DNA from: CAZDWZ01 sp964509425
GTDB lineage: Bacteria; Bdellovibrionota_C; UBA2361; SZUA-149; CAZDWZ01
DNA: 64,000 nucleotides
Direction: 5' to 3'
NCBI GenBank assembly: GCA_964509425.1
Contig: CAZDWZ010000005.1
Location: 124,001-188,000 of the forward strand
The notes under the pieces were generated by a model. It was not told the origin of the DNA, searched no databases, and saw only the letters and a list, made by a program, of their open reading frames with translations. Positions 25,295 through 34,285 of this stretch are shown here, one piece after another (position 1 is the first letter of the stretch; every line of letters starts with the position of its first letter). Made by a program: the position numbers and the translations under genes.

Positions 25295-26320
25295 TTAGCG
25301 CTGAGTGAGGTGAATGTAGAGATCCGAAACCGGAAACGCCGGATCGGAAGTTCTCAATCCAAAGTTCGCAGTCAGCGGGGCGGTTGAAGAATATTCGTAA
25401 TAATAGAACCGTACGATGCCCGGAACCTTTTCTCGCAAAAACGGCCATGCTCTTTCAACGTAGGCCAGCTGATTGTTCGGCCCAACTTCACCGGATTCCG
25501 TCACCCAGATAGGCTTCGTGACGGAATTCAAGAAATCCGCCACTCCGTTGTTCGTTACAACACTCTCAAATCGCGTGCCGTAATAGTGAACGTTCCAGAT
25601 GTCGGTGAAGTCTTCTGCGCCGAACTCCTTCATCTTCTTGTTGTAGTTCAGGTGGTTCGGGAAATCCTGTTGTATTGATTCCGTAGCAGCCGCAACCACC
25701 AGCTTCCCAGGGGCGTTCCGCCGAACGACTTCAGCCGCGGCGGCGAGCATTTGAACGTAGTTCGCCGGATCAAGCAGTCCAAGCACCTCTTCGTTTGGCT
25801 CGGTGATGACGTCCGGCTCGTTATAAATCTCAAAGCCGACGACGGACCCGTTTGACGCGTATCTCTGAACCACCGGGCGCACCCAGCGATCAACAAACGT
25901 TCTTCTCGGGTCGCCGGCGGAAGTCCAATTGTTCGGATTCGTCATCCAGCTCGGAACGCTGTCAAGGACGATCAGGACTTCCACACCTGGAGGAACCTGT
26001 CGGATAATACTGTCATAGAAGGAGAGTTCAGGTGAGCTGTCCGGTGTAGGCTGCACTGAATCGGTCCATGCGAACAGCACTCTAACAAATCGTAATTTCA
26101 GATTCCCTCGGATATCCGCGAATTGATCCGCTGTGCTGCCGAAGCCAGGATTCACGAAGAAGCTGTTTACCCCCACGATAGAAGTGTCGATCGGCTTCCG
26201 ATCGGGGTTGTTGAAGGCGAGATCGAGAAGTTCCCCCGAATCGCAGGCGGAAACGCCGACAGCTAACAAGAGTCCGACGAGTGCGGCGGTGATTCTGCGG
26301 GGCATTGATACGGCAAACAT
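25295..26320 (-). CDS. Lipoprotein glycoside hydrolase, clan GH-A type (GH5/GH39-like)
   Basis: 341 residues from ATG 26320, chosen because GGAGG lies seven bases upstream; the open frame continues about 90 residues further but these look non-coding. Signal peptide with lipobox VSAC. The TIM-barrel catalytic pair is visible: acid/base Glu in IYNEPD and nucleophile Glu in WVTESGE, spaced as in clan GH-A. The mature enzyme would be anchored in the envelope and cut or remodel a polysaccharide, perhaps the cell's own exopolymer. Substrate unknown. Confidence 0.78.
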   Translation of the reverse strand: MFAVSMPRRITAALVGLLLAVGVSACDSGELLDLAFNNPDRKPIDTSIVGVNSFFVNPGFGSTADQFADIRGNLKLRFVRVLFAWTDSVQPTPDSSPELSFYDSIIRQVPPGVEVLIVLDSVPSWMTNPNNWTSAGDPRRTFVDRWVRPVVQRYASNGSVVGFEIYNEPDVITEPNEEVLGLLDPANYVQMLAAAAEVVRRNAPGKLVVAAATESIQQDFPNHLNYNKKMKEFGAEDFTDIWNVHYYGTRFESVVTNNGVADFLNSVTKPIWVTESGEVGPNNQLAYVERAWPFLREKVPGIVRFYYYEYSSTAPLTANFGLRTSDPAFPVSDLYIHLTQR

Positions 26321-26804
26321 TTCGAGGTCCTCCATTCCGGATTCAATTCCATCCGTAAGCAATCGAAGTCGTTTACTCGGTTTTGCCTGCGGAGCCTTAG
26401 TTGATAGGCTTCCCGCGCAGTTTACGGCAAGGGGAGAACTCAGAGAACAGTGGTATTCGTGATTTGTCCCCACCTCAGTGAGAATTCGTTCGGAAGAGCT
26501 TGGATTTCCAGACGCATTTTGGTACGCTGCTGTGTCCTCGGGCCTGGATGATTCTGACTGATTTTTGTCAGGTATTTGCCGGTAAGGGGTTCTTCGCAAC
26601 AGAAGCGGTGCAACGAAACTTTAGTGGTGCAGCATTAGTTTAGTGTCGCAGCATTATTTTAGTGTCGCAGTATTTCAGTGTCTAAGTATTCTTTCATGTC
26701 TCGGCATTTTAGAATCTGGGCGATTGTGACGCTAAGAGTTGTATCAGGCAGATAAGTTCAGTCGAATAGAGTCAGACAAAATCAACCGGGTTATTCAGTA
26801 ATAC
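26321..26804. other. Intergenic region upstream of infC
   Basis: 484 bases between two divergent genes. It contains a degenerate tandem repeat (26620-26707) and must hold the promoter of infC. I see no further gene. Confidence 0.5.
26620..26707. repeat. Degenerate short tandem repeat
   Basis: About five units of 16-19 bases based on TTTAGTGTCGCAGCATTA: near-exact at 26620-26637 and 26639-26656, progressively diverged at 26658-26673, 26674-26690 and 26692-26707. AT-rich relative to surroundings. It could be a protein-binding array or a slippage product. Confidence 0.7.
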
Positions 26805-27416
26805 ATGCGTCAAATTCGATTTCGGGAGAGAGGGCGGGAAGCGGCACCGGAGAAGCACGCGATTAACGAGCAGATAACTTCACCTGAAGTTCGCGTGATT
26901 GGCGTCGATGGTGCACAGCTCGGGGTAATGAGCACGCGAACGGCGCTTCAAGCTGCCGAACAAGCGGGAGTGGATCTCGTTGAGGTCGCTCCGGAAGCGA
27001 AGCCTCCCGTCTGCCGGTTGCTCGATTACGGAAAGCTCAAATATCGCGAGCAGAAGAAAGCCGCCGAAACTCGAAAGAAGAGCTCAGTTCATACCGTCAA
27101 GGAACTGAGGGTTCGCTACAATACCGACAAACACGACCTTTCGATCAAAGTCCGAAATGCGAGAAAATTTCTGGAAGAGGGCGACAAAGTTCGATTCCAG
27201 ATGCAATTTCGCGGTCGGGAAACTTCCTATAAAGAGCTCGGCGACGCGGTTTTTCGCGATCTTGCTTCGCTCCTCGGCGATGTTGCACTGATTGAAGAGA
27301 CCACTCCTTTAGTCGGGCGAAAAATGACGATGACGATCGCTCCGAAGGCCGCAGTTGCAGCAGTAACTGCTGTTCCCACGCCGGGAGCCGCAAAGCCTGC
27401 TGCTGCGAAAAAATAA
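26805..27416 (+). CDS. infC: Translation initiation factor IF-3
   Basis: 203 residues. N-terminal domain with HAINEQITSPEVRVI and VEVAPEAKPPVCRLLDYGK, linker, and C-terminal domain with RYNTDKHDLSIKVRNARKFL and FRGRE. An Ala/Pro/Lys tail of about 25 residues extends beyond the usual end. IF-3 binds the 30S subunit and checks the start codon and tRNA. The start is ATG rather than the rare codon often used for infC autoregulation, with no strong ribosome site. The usual followers rpmI and rplT are absent downstream. Confidence 0.96.
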   Translation: MRQIRFRERGREAAPEKHAINEQITSPEVRVIGVDGAQLGVMSTRTALQAAEQAGVDLVEVAPEAKPPVCRLLDYGKLKYREQKKAAETRKKSSVHTVKELRVRYNTDKHDLSIKVRNARKFLEEGDKVRFQMQFRGRETSYKELGDAVFRDLASLLGDVALIEETTPLVGRKMTMTIAPKAAVAAVTAVPTPGAAKPAAAKK

Positions 27417-27722
27417 TCGAAATATTTTTGCATGACCTCCGTCCAAGCATAGCGATCGGCTTTGCCGATGCTTAAATGCGTTGTGTCTTCACGACGAGTG
27501 ATCTCGGACATGTCAGTTATTTCCCGCGGGACATACTGTAATGCTCGGGGCTTTTTGTGCATGCACGAGGCGTCGAAATCGCGTTTTTGATCTGAGTTTG
27601 TGGAACCGCTGGTCCGGCGACGACCTGGACGGCGAGACGCAGACAAGAGGTTTTGCGGTGGTGGGTTTTCTTCAGGTGATTTGCTGACAGTCTGCTGAAG
27701 AAAATTATAACCGGGAGGAACT
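27417..27722. other. Intergenic region after infC
   Basis: 306 bases. A 6-bp hairpin ATCGGC/GCCGAT sits near 27450-27465. The right end carries CTGACA (27684) and TATAAC (27706) with 16-base spacing, which look like promoter boxes but would place the transcript start almost on the ribosome site of the next gene. Confidence 0.35.
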
Positions 27723-28010
27723 ATGCTCGAAGTATCCCATGAAACGACCCAGACCCCTGAACGCTCCTTGCTTGTCGCTTTGCTTCGCCGGGCATTGTTC
27801 GATTACTTTGGGGGCTCTGCCTCGGAGAAGGAGTCAGCCAAGGAATGGATTTTTGACGTGGAGGAAGACGAGCAGCCATTCGCTTTTAGTTGGGTATGCG
27901 ATCATTTGGACATGAATCCAGAGAGGGTTCGCAAATACGTCACTCAGACGAAGCTCACTTCAAGCCGCCCGACGATTGAATGGTGGATGCGAAACATCAG
28001 CGCGAACTAA
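27723..28010 (+). CDS. Small conserved protein, unknown function
   Basis: 95 residues, good GGGAGG ribosome site. The pattern AKEWIFDVEEDEQPFAFSWVC then LDMNPERVRKYV recalls a small family, known to me from memory in several Gram-negative groups, in which a WI-x-D...PFSF..VC..L...P..VR core is conserved. It may form a small helix-turn-helix-like fold, but no function is established to my knowledge. It stands alone, convergent with the next gene. Confidence 0.75.
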   Translation: MLEVSHETTQTPERSLLVALLRRALFDYFGGSASEKESAKEWIFDVEEDEQPFAFSWVCDHLDMNPERVRKYVTQTKLTSSRPTIEWWMRNISAN

Positions 28011-28061
28011 GCTCTGAGAGACGAGTCACTTGCGGCCGGGGAGACTCTCGAACGCGGACGA

Positions 28062-28526
28062 TTAGTCGCTGACGCCGGATATTCTCAGTGAGTATCCGGC
28101 GGGAAGAGGGCTGTCCCCATCGTCCGTTTCCCCGTGCCGGCGTTTGATTTCCCGATGAATTGATTCGCAAAACATAGATCGTCGCTTGGTCTCGCCCCAA
28201 AGCAGGGCCAGCCATCGTCCCACCGCCGCGATTTCCTTCTTTTCTCGGAAAATTCCCAAAGCTTCGATGTCAGATTGGCTGCTTGATTTCAATGCTCTCA
28301 ACTCTTCGAGATAGCTCTCCAAGTCGCCCGTGCGAATCCCAACCAGAGACTGCTTGATGAAATCCTGTGCCGTGAGGTTCTCAGGATCCGCCTCGGCCGT
28401 TACACCGAGCCCGCCAAACCAAAAATACCGAGCCTCCGCATCGAGCAGGACGCGGCCGATGCTTCGAAAGGTTTCTCGCAGTTCATCTGAGGGAGTCGCA
28501 GCTTTCATCTCATCAAAATTAGGCAC
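28062..28526 (-). CDS. Hypothetical soluble protein
   Basis: 154 residues from GTG 28526 (an internal ATG at 28508 is an alternative). Mostly helical, with an aromatic YFWFGGLG block near residue 35 and RWLALLWGETKRRS near residue 105. No signal peptide, TM or known motif. It is divergent from the outer-membrane protein gene downstream (on the plus strand). Confidence 0.55.
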   Translation of the reverse strand: MPNFDEMKAATPSDELRETFRSIGRVLLDAEARYFWFGGLGVTAEADPENLTAQDFIKQSLVGIRTGDLESYLEELRALKSSSQSDIEALGIFREKKEIAAVGRWLALLWGETKRRSMFCESIHREIKRRHGETDDGDSPLPAGYSLRISGVSD

Positions 28527-28649
28527 TTACGTCTTGGCACCATTCTCCCTTAATTTGAACGAAATGCCGAGAGAGTTTCAATCGATTTCAATAGTTTCCT
28601 ACTCTAAACGAACTTCGGGGAAGATACATTTTCTCGCTTGCTGGTGCGC

Positions 28650-30407
28650 ATGAGAATAATACGGGAAATAGCATCGGGATTTGCGGGGGCCTTGTTGTTG
28701 CCTCTCCTCTTCGTCTGCCCCGCTTTTGCCCAAGTCGATGCTCCAGCTCAGGCACCTGATCCCAAGATCATCCGCAGCATTTCAATCAAAGTAAACAATA
28801 TATTCGAGGGCGAGGATCTCGGATGGTTATACCGCGCGGCAAATGCGGTGAAGCCGAATACTCAGGAACATGTCGTCCGCCGCGAGCTGCTCTTCAAAGA
28901 GGGCGATGTCTACGATCCATTTCGCATTCAGGAGAGTGAGCGATTCTTGCGCGCACTTCCTTTCCTCCGGCAGATTTTTATTACTCCGACGTTTGATGGG
29001 AACTTCGTGGATATTGTGGTGAACGTCCAGGACATGTGGACGTTCGTGCCGTTCATCAGCTACTCGACCGGAGGTGGGCGGCAGAAGGAAATCTTCGGCC
29101 TCGCAGAGACAAATGCGTTCGGCTACGGGCAGCGCGTTGAGCTTCTTTACGGCATAGACGAGGGACGCCAACGCGTGGAGGGGGTCTGGGAAAACCGGCG
29201 ATTGTTCGACACGTATCAGCAACTGACGGTTGGTCACTCTGAGCGTTCAGATGGAAATCGCTCCGTTGTTTACTATGGCCGGCCATTTCGAAGTCTTGTC
29301 GAACCGCAGTCTTGGTCTTTAGAGACCGAGACGTTTGACTTGGTTGGGAGATTGTTTTCCGGCGGAGAGGAGCGGTTCATATTCCGGCAGAAAAGAGAAC
29401 ACGTAAACCTCGGATATACAATCGCCCGGGGAGATCCAAAGCAGGCGGTCTGGCGATACACCGGCGGATACGAATACGCCGCGGATCGGTTTTTTCAGGC
29501 GACGGATGAAGACTTCGATGACGCCGATGTTGATCCCACCAACGTGTCGCGCGATCCGTCAATGCTCGCTTCGGATAGAAGATTCAGCGGACCGTCCGTG
29601 GCGATGCAAAGGATCGAGCCGGATTTTATTTCCTTAAATTATGTCGACCGGTTCGACCGGGTTGAGGATTTCAATCTCGGAAACGAACTGATTGCGCGCG
29701 CCACTCTCGCGCTTGATGCGCTCGGCTCCTATCGAGATACTCTCCTTTTGTCCGTGAACGAAAGCGATGGATTCCGCCTCGATCAAGCTTCGTTCGTTCG
29801 AGGAAGGATCGGTGCTTCGACCCGGCTGAATACCGACTCGTTCGCGAATTCCATTTTCTCCGGAGATATTCGCTACGCGAACGTTCGGGGACCGAAGTAC
29901 CTCGGCGACACCTACCTCGGTCAATACACCGACATCGCGTCATTCGAATTTGATTACGCTGTTAACCTCGACAAGGATCGAGAGATTCTTCTCGGCGCGA
30001 GTAATGGGCTGAGAGGGTACGAGGATCGAGCGTTTACCGGATCCGCCGGATTATCAGTTGCCCTAGAAGAGCGCATTCACCTCGTCGATGACATCTACCG
30101 TCTCGTAAGTCTTGGCGCCGCGGTTTTTGTCGACGCGGGAGGTGTCGGCCGTAACGGCTTCGGAAACATCCTCGACGAGCAGCTCTACTCGGACGTCGGC
30201 ATCGGACTTCGCCTCGGATTCCCTCGATCTTCAGGCGGCGGAATCGTCCGGTTTGATCTCGCATTTCCGACGCGAAGCACTCCAGACGGTGAAGAGGCCT
30301 GGGCACCGCGGCTTCTCATCACCACCGGACAGAGCATCTCAGCGCGTTTGCCGAACGAGGCCACTCTCAATCCAGGTGCAAACGTCGCGCTGAAGTTCCT
30401 TCCGTAG
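28650..30407 (+). CDS. BamA/TamA-family outer-membrane protein
   Basis: 585 residues from ATG 28650. Signal peptide ending PAFAQ, one POTRA-like domain (about residues 40-125: REL-FKEGDVYDP and SERFLRALPFLRQI are typical), then a long beta-barrel region with alternating aromatic strands and the C-terminal surface-antigen (D15) block. The conserved barrel loop reads NGLRGYEDRAF, matching the VRGY/F signature region in variant form. Only one POTRA, so it is not BamA itself; a TamA-like or lipid/protein translocation role is possible. It has its own transcription unit. Confidence 0.85.
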   Translation: MRIIREIASGFAGALLLPLLFVCPAFAQVDAPAQAPDPKIIRSISIKVNNIFEGEDLGWLYRAANAVKPNTQEHVVRRELLFKEGDVYDPFRIQESERFLRALPFLRQIFITPTFDGNFVDIVVNVQDMWTFVPFISYSTGGGRQKEIFGLAETNAFGYGQRVELLYGIDEGRQRVEGVWENRRLFDTYQQLTVGHSERSDGNRSVVYYGRPFRSLVEPQSWSLETETFDLVGRLFSGGEERFIFRQKREHVNLGYTIARGDPKQAVWRYTGGYEYAADRFFQATDEDFDDADVDPTNVSRDPSMLASDRRFSGPSVAMQRIEPDFISLNYVDRFDRVEDFNLGNELIARATLALDALGSYRDTLLLSVNESDGFRLDQASFVRGRIGASTRLNTDSFANSIFSGDIRYANVRGPKYLGDTYLGQYTDIASFEFDYAVNLDKDREILLGASNGLRGYEDRAFTGSAGLSVALEERIHLVDDIYRLVSLGAAVFVDAGGVGRNGFGNILDEQLYSDVGIGLRLGFPRSSGGGIVRFDLAFPTRSTPDGEEAWAPRLLITTGQSISARLPNEATLNPGANVALKFLP

Positions 30408-30699
30408 GTTTCTGTGATCTCAGTCGCGAAACAAGCAAAACCAAAAAATCAGGCGGGGAGAGTTTTCCACGGATAGCGCTCTCAAGGTCCAGCCCGTCAC
30501 TCGACCCTGAGCAGAGCGGTGTCGGTGGTAAACTCCTGGTGATGGGGGAGGGAGTAAAGTTTAGAGGAACGAAGGCCCGGCGTCGTTTGGAAAGTATTTC
30601 AGGCGGGGAAGGAGTCGTGGTTGCTCGTCGGTGGGAGGCAGATTGCATCCATCGCTCGATAATCAAGACTTTCGACGGCCGGGCAGGGGAGGCTTTACC
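30408..30699. other. Intergenic region, no gene seen
   Basis: About 290 bases between the outer-membrane protein gene and the ridA promoter. No terminator or hairpin of note was found and no open frame looks convincing. Confidence 0.4.
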
Positions 30700-30727
30700 T
30701 TGAGATACGGGTCAATTTTGCTATAAG
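30700..30727 (+). promoter_or_regulatory. Predicted sigma-70 promoter of ridA
   Basis: TTGAGA (30700-30705), 16-base spacer, TATAAG (30722-30727). The transcript would start near 30734, leaving a short leader with GGAGAGAGGA directly before ATG 30752. Confidence 0.6.
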
Positions 30728-30751
30728 TCCTGTCTTCGATGGAGAGAGGAT

Positions 30752-31153
30752 ATGATTGAATATTTCGTAGAACTACCCGATGCGCCGAAGCCGGTCGGAA
30801 TTTACAGTGCCGCCGTGAAGGCAAACGGCCTGCTCTTTTGCGCCGGTCAGATCGGCCTTGATCCCGCCACGGGAAAGATAGTCTCAGGCGGTGTTGAGGA
30901 TGAAGCCAAGCAGGTCTTGAAGAATCTCGCGGCTGTGCTTCGCGGGTGCGGCTCCAGTCCCCAAGAGATCCTGATGACGAGCATCTTTCTCGCAAACATC
31001 ACTGACGGGAAAATGGTGAACGAACTGTACGGACAATTCCTTGGAGTGTCGCAAGGCGGCGCGGCTCCTGCCCGTCAGACTCTCGCAGTGAAAGACCTGC
31101 CGATGGGAGCTCTCGTCGAAATTTCCGTCATTGCAGCTGTGAAGAATCAATAG
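30752..31153 (+). CDS. ridA: RidA-family enamine/imine deaminase
   Basis: 133 residues. The catalytic arginine is in PARQTLAVKDLP and the following ALVEISVIA carries the conserved glutamate. The GQIGLDPATG block is typical. RidA hydrolyses reactive 2-aminoacrylate and related enamines formed by PLP enzymes. It is first in a run with the aromatic genes pheA-like, aroA and cmk; 35 bases separate it from the next gene. Confidence 0.92.
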   Translation: MIEYFVELPDAPKPVGIYSAAVKANGLLFCAGQIGLDPATGKIVSGGVEDEAKQVLKNLAAVLRGCGSSPQEILMTSIFLANITDGKMVNELYGQFLGVSQGGAAPARQTLAVKDLPMGALVEISVIAAVKNQ

Positions 31154-31188
31154 TCATTATAACTCGGCCCATACCGGCCCGGAAAATC

Positions 31189-32040
31189 ATGAGCAGCCAA
31201 AAACTCGAGGAGATTCGGCAGAAGATAGACCTCTGTGACGATGAGATTGTGCAGCTTCTCAACCGGCGCGCCGATCTTGTCCTCGAAGTAAAAGAGACCA
31301 AATCAAGAGAGCAGATCGATACCTACTCTCCCGTTCGCGAGCAGCAGATTTTCGAGCGTGTAAAAAAGCTCGCTGAGGCCGGTCATTTCCCGAAGAGTGC
31401 GGTTGAAAGAATTTTCCGTTCGATCATTAGCGCCACGCGGTCCCTTATCGGCGAACTCATCGTGAGCTTCGTGGGGCCGCTTGGATCTCCCGCTCATGAA
31501 GCGGCAATCCGGCAGTTCGGCGAGAGCGTGAATTCTCTGGTTGCGATGAGTGTTGAAGACGTGATTCGCCAGGTCGCATCCGGAGAGGCGCATTATGGAA
31601 TCGCCGCCGGACGGAGCGAAGAGACGGGGATGTTCTCAAAAACCATGGATCTCATCGCGACCCATGGTGTTCAAATAATCGGAGAGCTTCACGCGCCGGT
31701 CAGATCTTTTCTTTCGGTGAATGAGCAGACCGAGATGCAGTATCTCGTTGTCGGCACCCGATGCCCCGGACCTACGGGGAATGACAAGACGACTGTCATT
31801 CTCCGATTGCTGGAGCGAGCCGGAATTCTCAGGGAAGTCCTGCAACCGTTTTCCGCTCGCGGGGTCACGTTGCTCAGTCTCGAGTCGCGGTCCAGTAAAG
31901 ATCGTCCTTGGGAATATTCGTTCTACGTAGACATCCCGGGCCATCAAACCGATCCGGCGATCGTTTCGTTACTTGAAGAAGTTAAAACTCTCTGCAGCTC
32001 GTTTTCGATTCTGGGGAGCTATCCGGTGGGGTCCAGCTGA
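31189..32040 (+). CDS. PheA-type protein: chorismate mutase, gutted prephenate dehydratase, ACT
   Basis: 283 residues, about 75 shorter than a usual P-protein. Residues 1-90 are an AroQ chorismate mutase (LEEIRQKID, LLNRR, PVREQQIFERV). Residues 92-172 match the first lobe of prephenate dehydratase (VSFVGPLGSPAHEAAI ... GELHAPVRSFLS). The chain then passes within about eight residues to the last dehydratase strand (MQYLVVG), where the catalytic Thr-Arg-Phe should stand. The ACT domain is complete (KTTVILRLLERAG, the ESRSSKDRPWEYSFYVD block). The middle subdomain is absent. The frame is open, so it is not a simple pseudogene. Expected: an active mutase with a regulatory Phe-binding ACT, no dehydratase. 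Overlaps aroA by one base. Confidence 0.85.
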   Translation: MSSQKLEEIRQKIDLCDDEIVQLLNRRADLVLEVKETKSREQIDTYSPVREQQIFERVKKLAEAGHFPKSAVERIFRSIISATRSLIGELIVSFVGPLGSPAHEAAIRQFGESVNSLVAMSVEDVIRQVASGEAHYGIAAGRSEETGMFSKTMDLIATHGVQIIGELHAPVRSFLSVNEQTEMQYLVVGTRCPGPTGNDKTTVILRLLERAGILREVLQPFSARGVTLLSLESRSSKDRPWEYSFYVDIPGHQTDPAIVSLLEEVKTLCSSFSILGSYPVGSS

Positions 32041-33437
32041 TGTCGCAAGGAAAAGTTACTCCGTCGTTGTCCGGAAGCGTTCATGTGCCGGGTGATAAGT
32101 CGATTACACACCGGGCGATCATGTTCGGAACTCTGGCGAACGGCGTGAGCCGGGTCATTACCGACAGTCTCGGACGGGACAACATGGCCACCATCCGGAT
32201 ATTCGGTCAGCTCGGCGGCCGGGTCGAGGGAAGTCTTCCCGAAGCGCTGATGCCGATTGCGAAGGAAGAATCGCTTTCTCAATTTAGAGTCTCTTCAGAC
32301 GGCGTTGCCCATCTTGAAGTTCACGGTCTCGGGCTGAATGGGCTGCGTGCGCCGTCCACGCCCCTTGATTGTGGAAATTCGGGGACGACGGCGAGATTAT
32401 TGTCTGGTGTCCTTGCGGCTCAGGAATTTTCGTCGACTCTCGTCGGGGATGAAAGTCTTTCGAAGCGGCCATTCCGCCGTGTTACTGCGCCGCTCTCGAT
32501 GATGGGCGCAAAGTTCTCTGGAGAGCTGTTGCCGCTTACCATCTCTGGAGCCCGGTCGATTTCTCCCGGGGTCAAAGGAATTCGGTATCATTCGGAGCAT
32601 GCATCTGCGCAGGTAAAGAGCGCGATCTTACTCGCGGGACTGTATAGTGCCGAAGAAGTGGTCGTGAGCGAACCGAGACTCTCGCGAGATCATACCGAGC
32701 GCATGTTCCGTGCGATGGGCTGCGCTCTGGAGACCGGAGAGGCTGACGGTCTGCCCTACGTGAAACTCCCGGCTCGGGGACGGCGTGAACTTGCCGCCGC
32801 GGAAATCCGTATCCCCAGAGATTTTTCCGCAGCAGCATTTTTTCTCGTCGCGGGAAGTGTCTTCCCGGGATCGGACATTGTCATTCCGGGTGTTGGAATC
32901 AACAAAACCAGACTCGGGCTGCTTCACGTGCTTCGCCGAATGGGAGCGGATATCCGGTTTGAGAATGAGCACGATATGTGCGGTGAGCCGGTGGCCGATA
33001 TTCGCGTTCGCGCCGCGGAACTTCGCGGCGTCGAGGTATCCGAAGAAGATGTCGTGCTTGGAGTCGATGAGATCCCGGTGCTCTCGGTTGCCGCCGCCCT
33101 CGCTCACGGTAATACCAGGATCACCGGCGCAGCTGAGCTTCGAGTGAAGGAAAGCGACCGGTTGAAAACATCGGCAGCCATCTTGAAAAGTGCCGGAGTG
33201 CCAGTGGAAGAGCTTCCGGACGGCCTCGTAATTTCCGGCAGTCCTGGGGGGAAAGGCCTGTATGCCCCCGCTTCAACCGAAAGCTGGCGGAAAAGCGGGG
33301 ATCATAGAATCGCTATGTCCGGCGCGATCTTAGACCTGTTTCTCACTGGAAAAGCCGAGCTTCAGGACCGGGCGGCGGTCGAGACGTCTTTCCCTGGATT
33401 TGAAGAAAGCCTTTACGCGCTTTTGCGGCATCCTTAA
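32040..33437 (+). CDS. aroA: 3-phosphoshikimate 1-carboxyvinyltransferase (EPSP synthase)
   Basis: 465 residues. GDKSITHRA near the start, LDCGNSGTTARLLSG, and the RVKESDRL region near residue 370 are the substrate-binding motifs of the family. It makes EPSP from shikimate-3-phosphate and PEP, two steps before chorismate, the substrate of the preceding mutase. ATG overlaps the previous stop (TGATG) and its own stop overlaps cmk (TAATG). Slightly longer than the common 430-440 residues through internal insertions. Confidence 0.96.
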   Translation: MSQGKVTPSLSGSVHVPGDKSITHRAIMFGTLANGVSRVITDSLGRDNMATIRIFGQLGGRVEGSLPEALMPIAKEESLSQFRVSSDGVAHLEVHGLGLNGLRAPSTPLDCGNSGTTARLLSGVLAAQEFSSTLVGDESLSKRPFRRVTAPLSMMGAKFSGELLPLTISGARSISPGVKGIRYHSEHASAQVKSAILLAGLYSAEEVVVSEPRLSRDHTERMFRAMGCALETGEADGLPYVKLPARGRRELAAAEIRIPRDFSAAAFFLVAGSVFPGSDIVIPGVGINKTRLGLLHVLRRMGADIRFENEHDMCGEPVADIRVRAAELRGVEVSEEDVVLGVDEIPVLSVAAALAHGNTRITGAAELRVKESDRLKTSAAILKSAGVPVEELPDGLVISGSPGGKGLYAPASTESWRKSGDHRIAMSGAILDLFLTGKAELQDRAAVETSFPGFEESLYALLRHP

Positions 33438-34114
33438 TGGCAGACTCCTCTAAGAATCTCGTCATAACCATTGACGGTCCGGCGGGCGCCGGGAAGTCGA
33501 CAGTCGCAGGCAAACTTGCTAAGAGGCTGGGCTTCATTCACCTCAACTCTGGTGCGCTTTTTCGCGCCTCAGGTTTGGCTGCTTTTGATCAAGGGCTGAA
33601 CTTTGAAGACGAAAATGAACTCACAAGAGTGGTCAAAGCCATCCGTTTTGACTTTGCGAGGAATGAAAACGGCGGCACGCAGCTCCTGGTCGATGGTAAA
33701 AATCTCGATGAGTCGTTGCGATCCCCACTCGCCAGTGAGCTGAGTAGTAAAGTCGGAACCGTGCCCGGTGTTCGGGAGGTTCTGCTCTCTGTGCAACGAG
33801 AGCTTGGTTCTCGTAACTCCCTTGTAGTGGAAGGGCGAGACACCGGTTCTGTTGTCTTCTGGGATGCTCAGGCGAAATTCTTTCTCGATGCTTCCCCCGA
33901 AATTCGGGCGGGGCGTCGGGCGAAAGAAACTGGTGAGGATGCCGGAGAAGTGCTCCGGCAGGCGCGGGAGAGAGATACGAGAGATCGAACGCGAGTTGTC
34001 GCTCCTTTGGTGAAAGCCGAAGATGCGATGTTGGTCGATACCTCCCGTCACTCCGCGGATGAAGTGGTGGAGCTCATCTGGAATGAGCTTAAAAAAAGAA
34101 ATTTAGTCCAATAG
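33437..34114 (+). CDS. cmk: Cytidylate kinase
   Basis: 225 residues. P-loop GPAGAGKST near the start, the NMP-binding region with LNSGALFRA, GRDTGSVVF, and the LID region RERDTRDRTR. It phosphorylates CMP/dCMP. The aroA-cmk-rpsA order is common in Proteobacteria-like genomes. The canonical GALYRA is GALFRA here, a mild change. A terminator follows. Confidence 0.95.
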   Translation: MADSSKNLVITIDGPAGAGKSTVAGKLAKRLGFIHLNSGALFRASGLAAFDQGLNFEDENELTRVVKAIRFDFARNENGGTQLLVDGKNLDESLRSPLASELSSKVGTVPGVREVLLSVQRELGSRNSLVVEGRDTGSVVFWDAQAKFFLDASPEIRAGRRAKETGEDAGEVLRQARERDTRDRTRVVAPLVKAEDAMLVDTSRHSADEVVELIWNELKKRNLVQ

Positions 34115-34124
34115 GTATTGGTCT

Positions 34125-34154
34125 GAATACTTGAAACAAGTGGTTTCAGTATTC
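34125..34154 (+). terminator. Terminator after cmk
   Basis: Stem GAATACT/AGTATTC plus inner GAAAC/GTTTC with one bulged base and a short loop, followed by TTCTCCTTT. It separates the aromatic operon from rpsA. Confidence 0.65.
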
Positions 34155-34285
34155 TTCTCCTTTACGGCAATGGTGCCGGAAGGTTGAGAGTGCGGAGACC
34201 GTTTATAAACCCTAGCGGGATGTTTGCCGAAGGCTCTTCAAAGCAATGGAGCCCGGGCTAAGCTTCCCTGGAAATTGAAGTTCGA

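Noticed and set aside
27684..27711. Promoter CTGACA ... TATAAC before the small gene at 27723
   Set aside because: The predicted transcript start would fall on the ribosome site, leaving no leader.
31189..32040. PheA-type gene as a frameshifted pseudogene
   Set aside because: The frame is continuous from start to stop, ACT and mutase blocks are intact, and the gap matches a subdomain boundary. A clean in-frame deletion fits better.
34183..34210. Promoter TTGAGA ... TATAAA upstream of rpsA
   Set aside because: The spacer is only 14 bases, too short for a standard sigma-70 promoter, so I did not call it.
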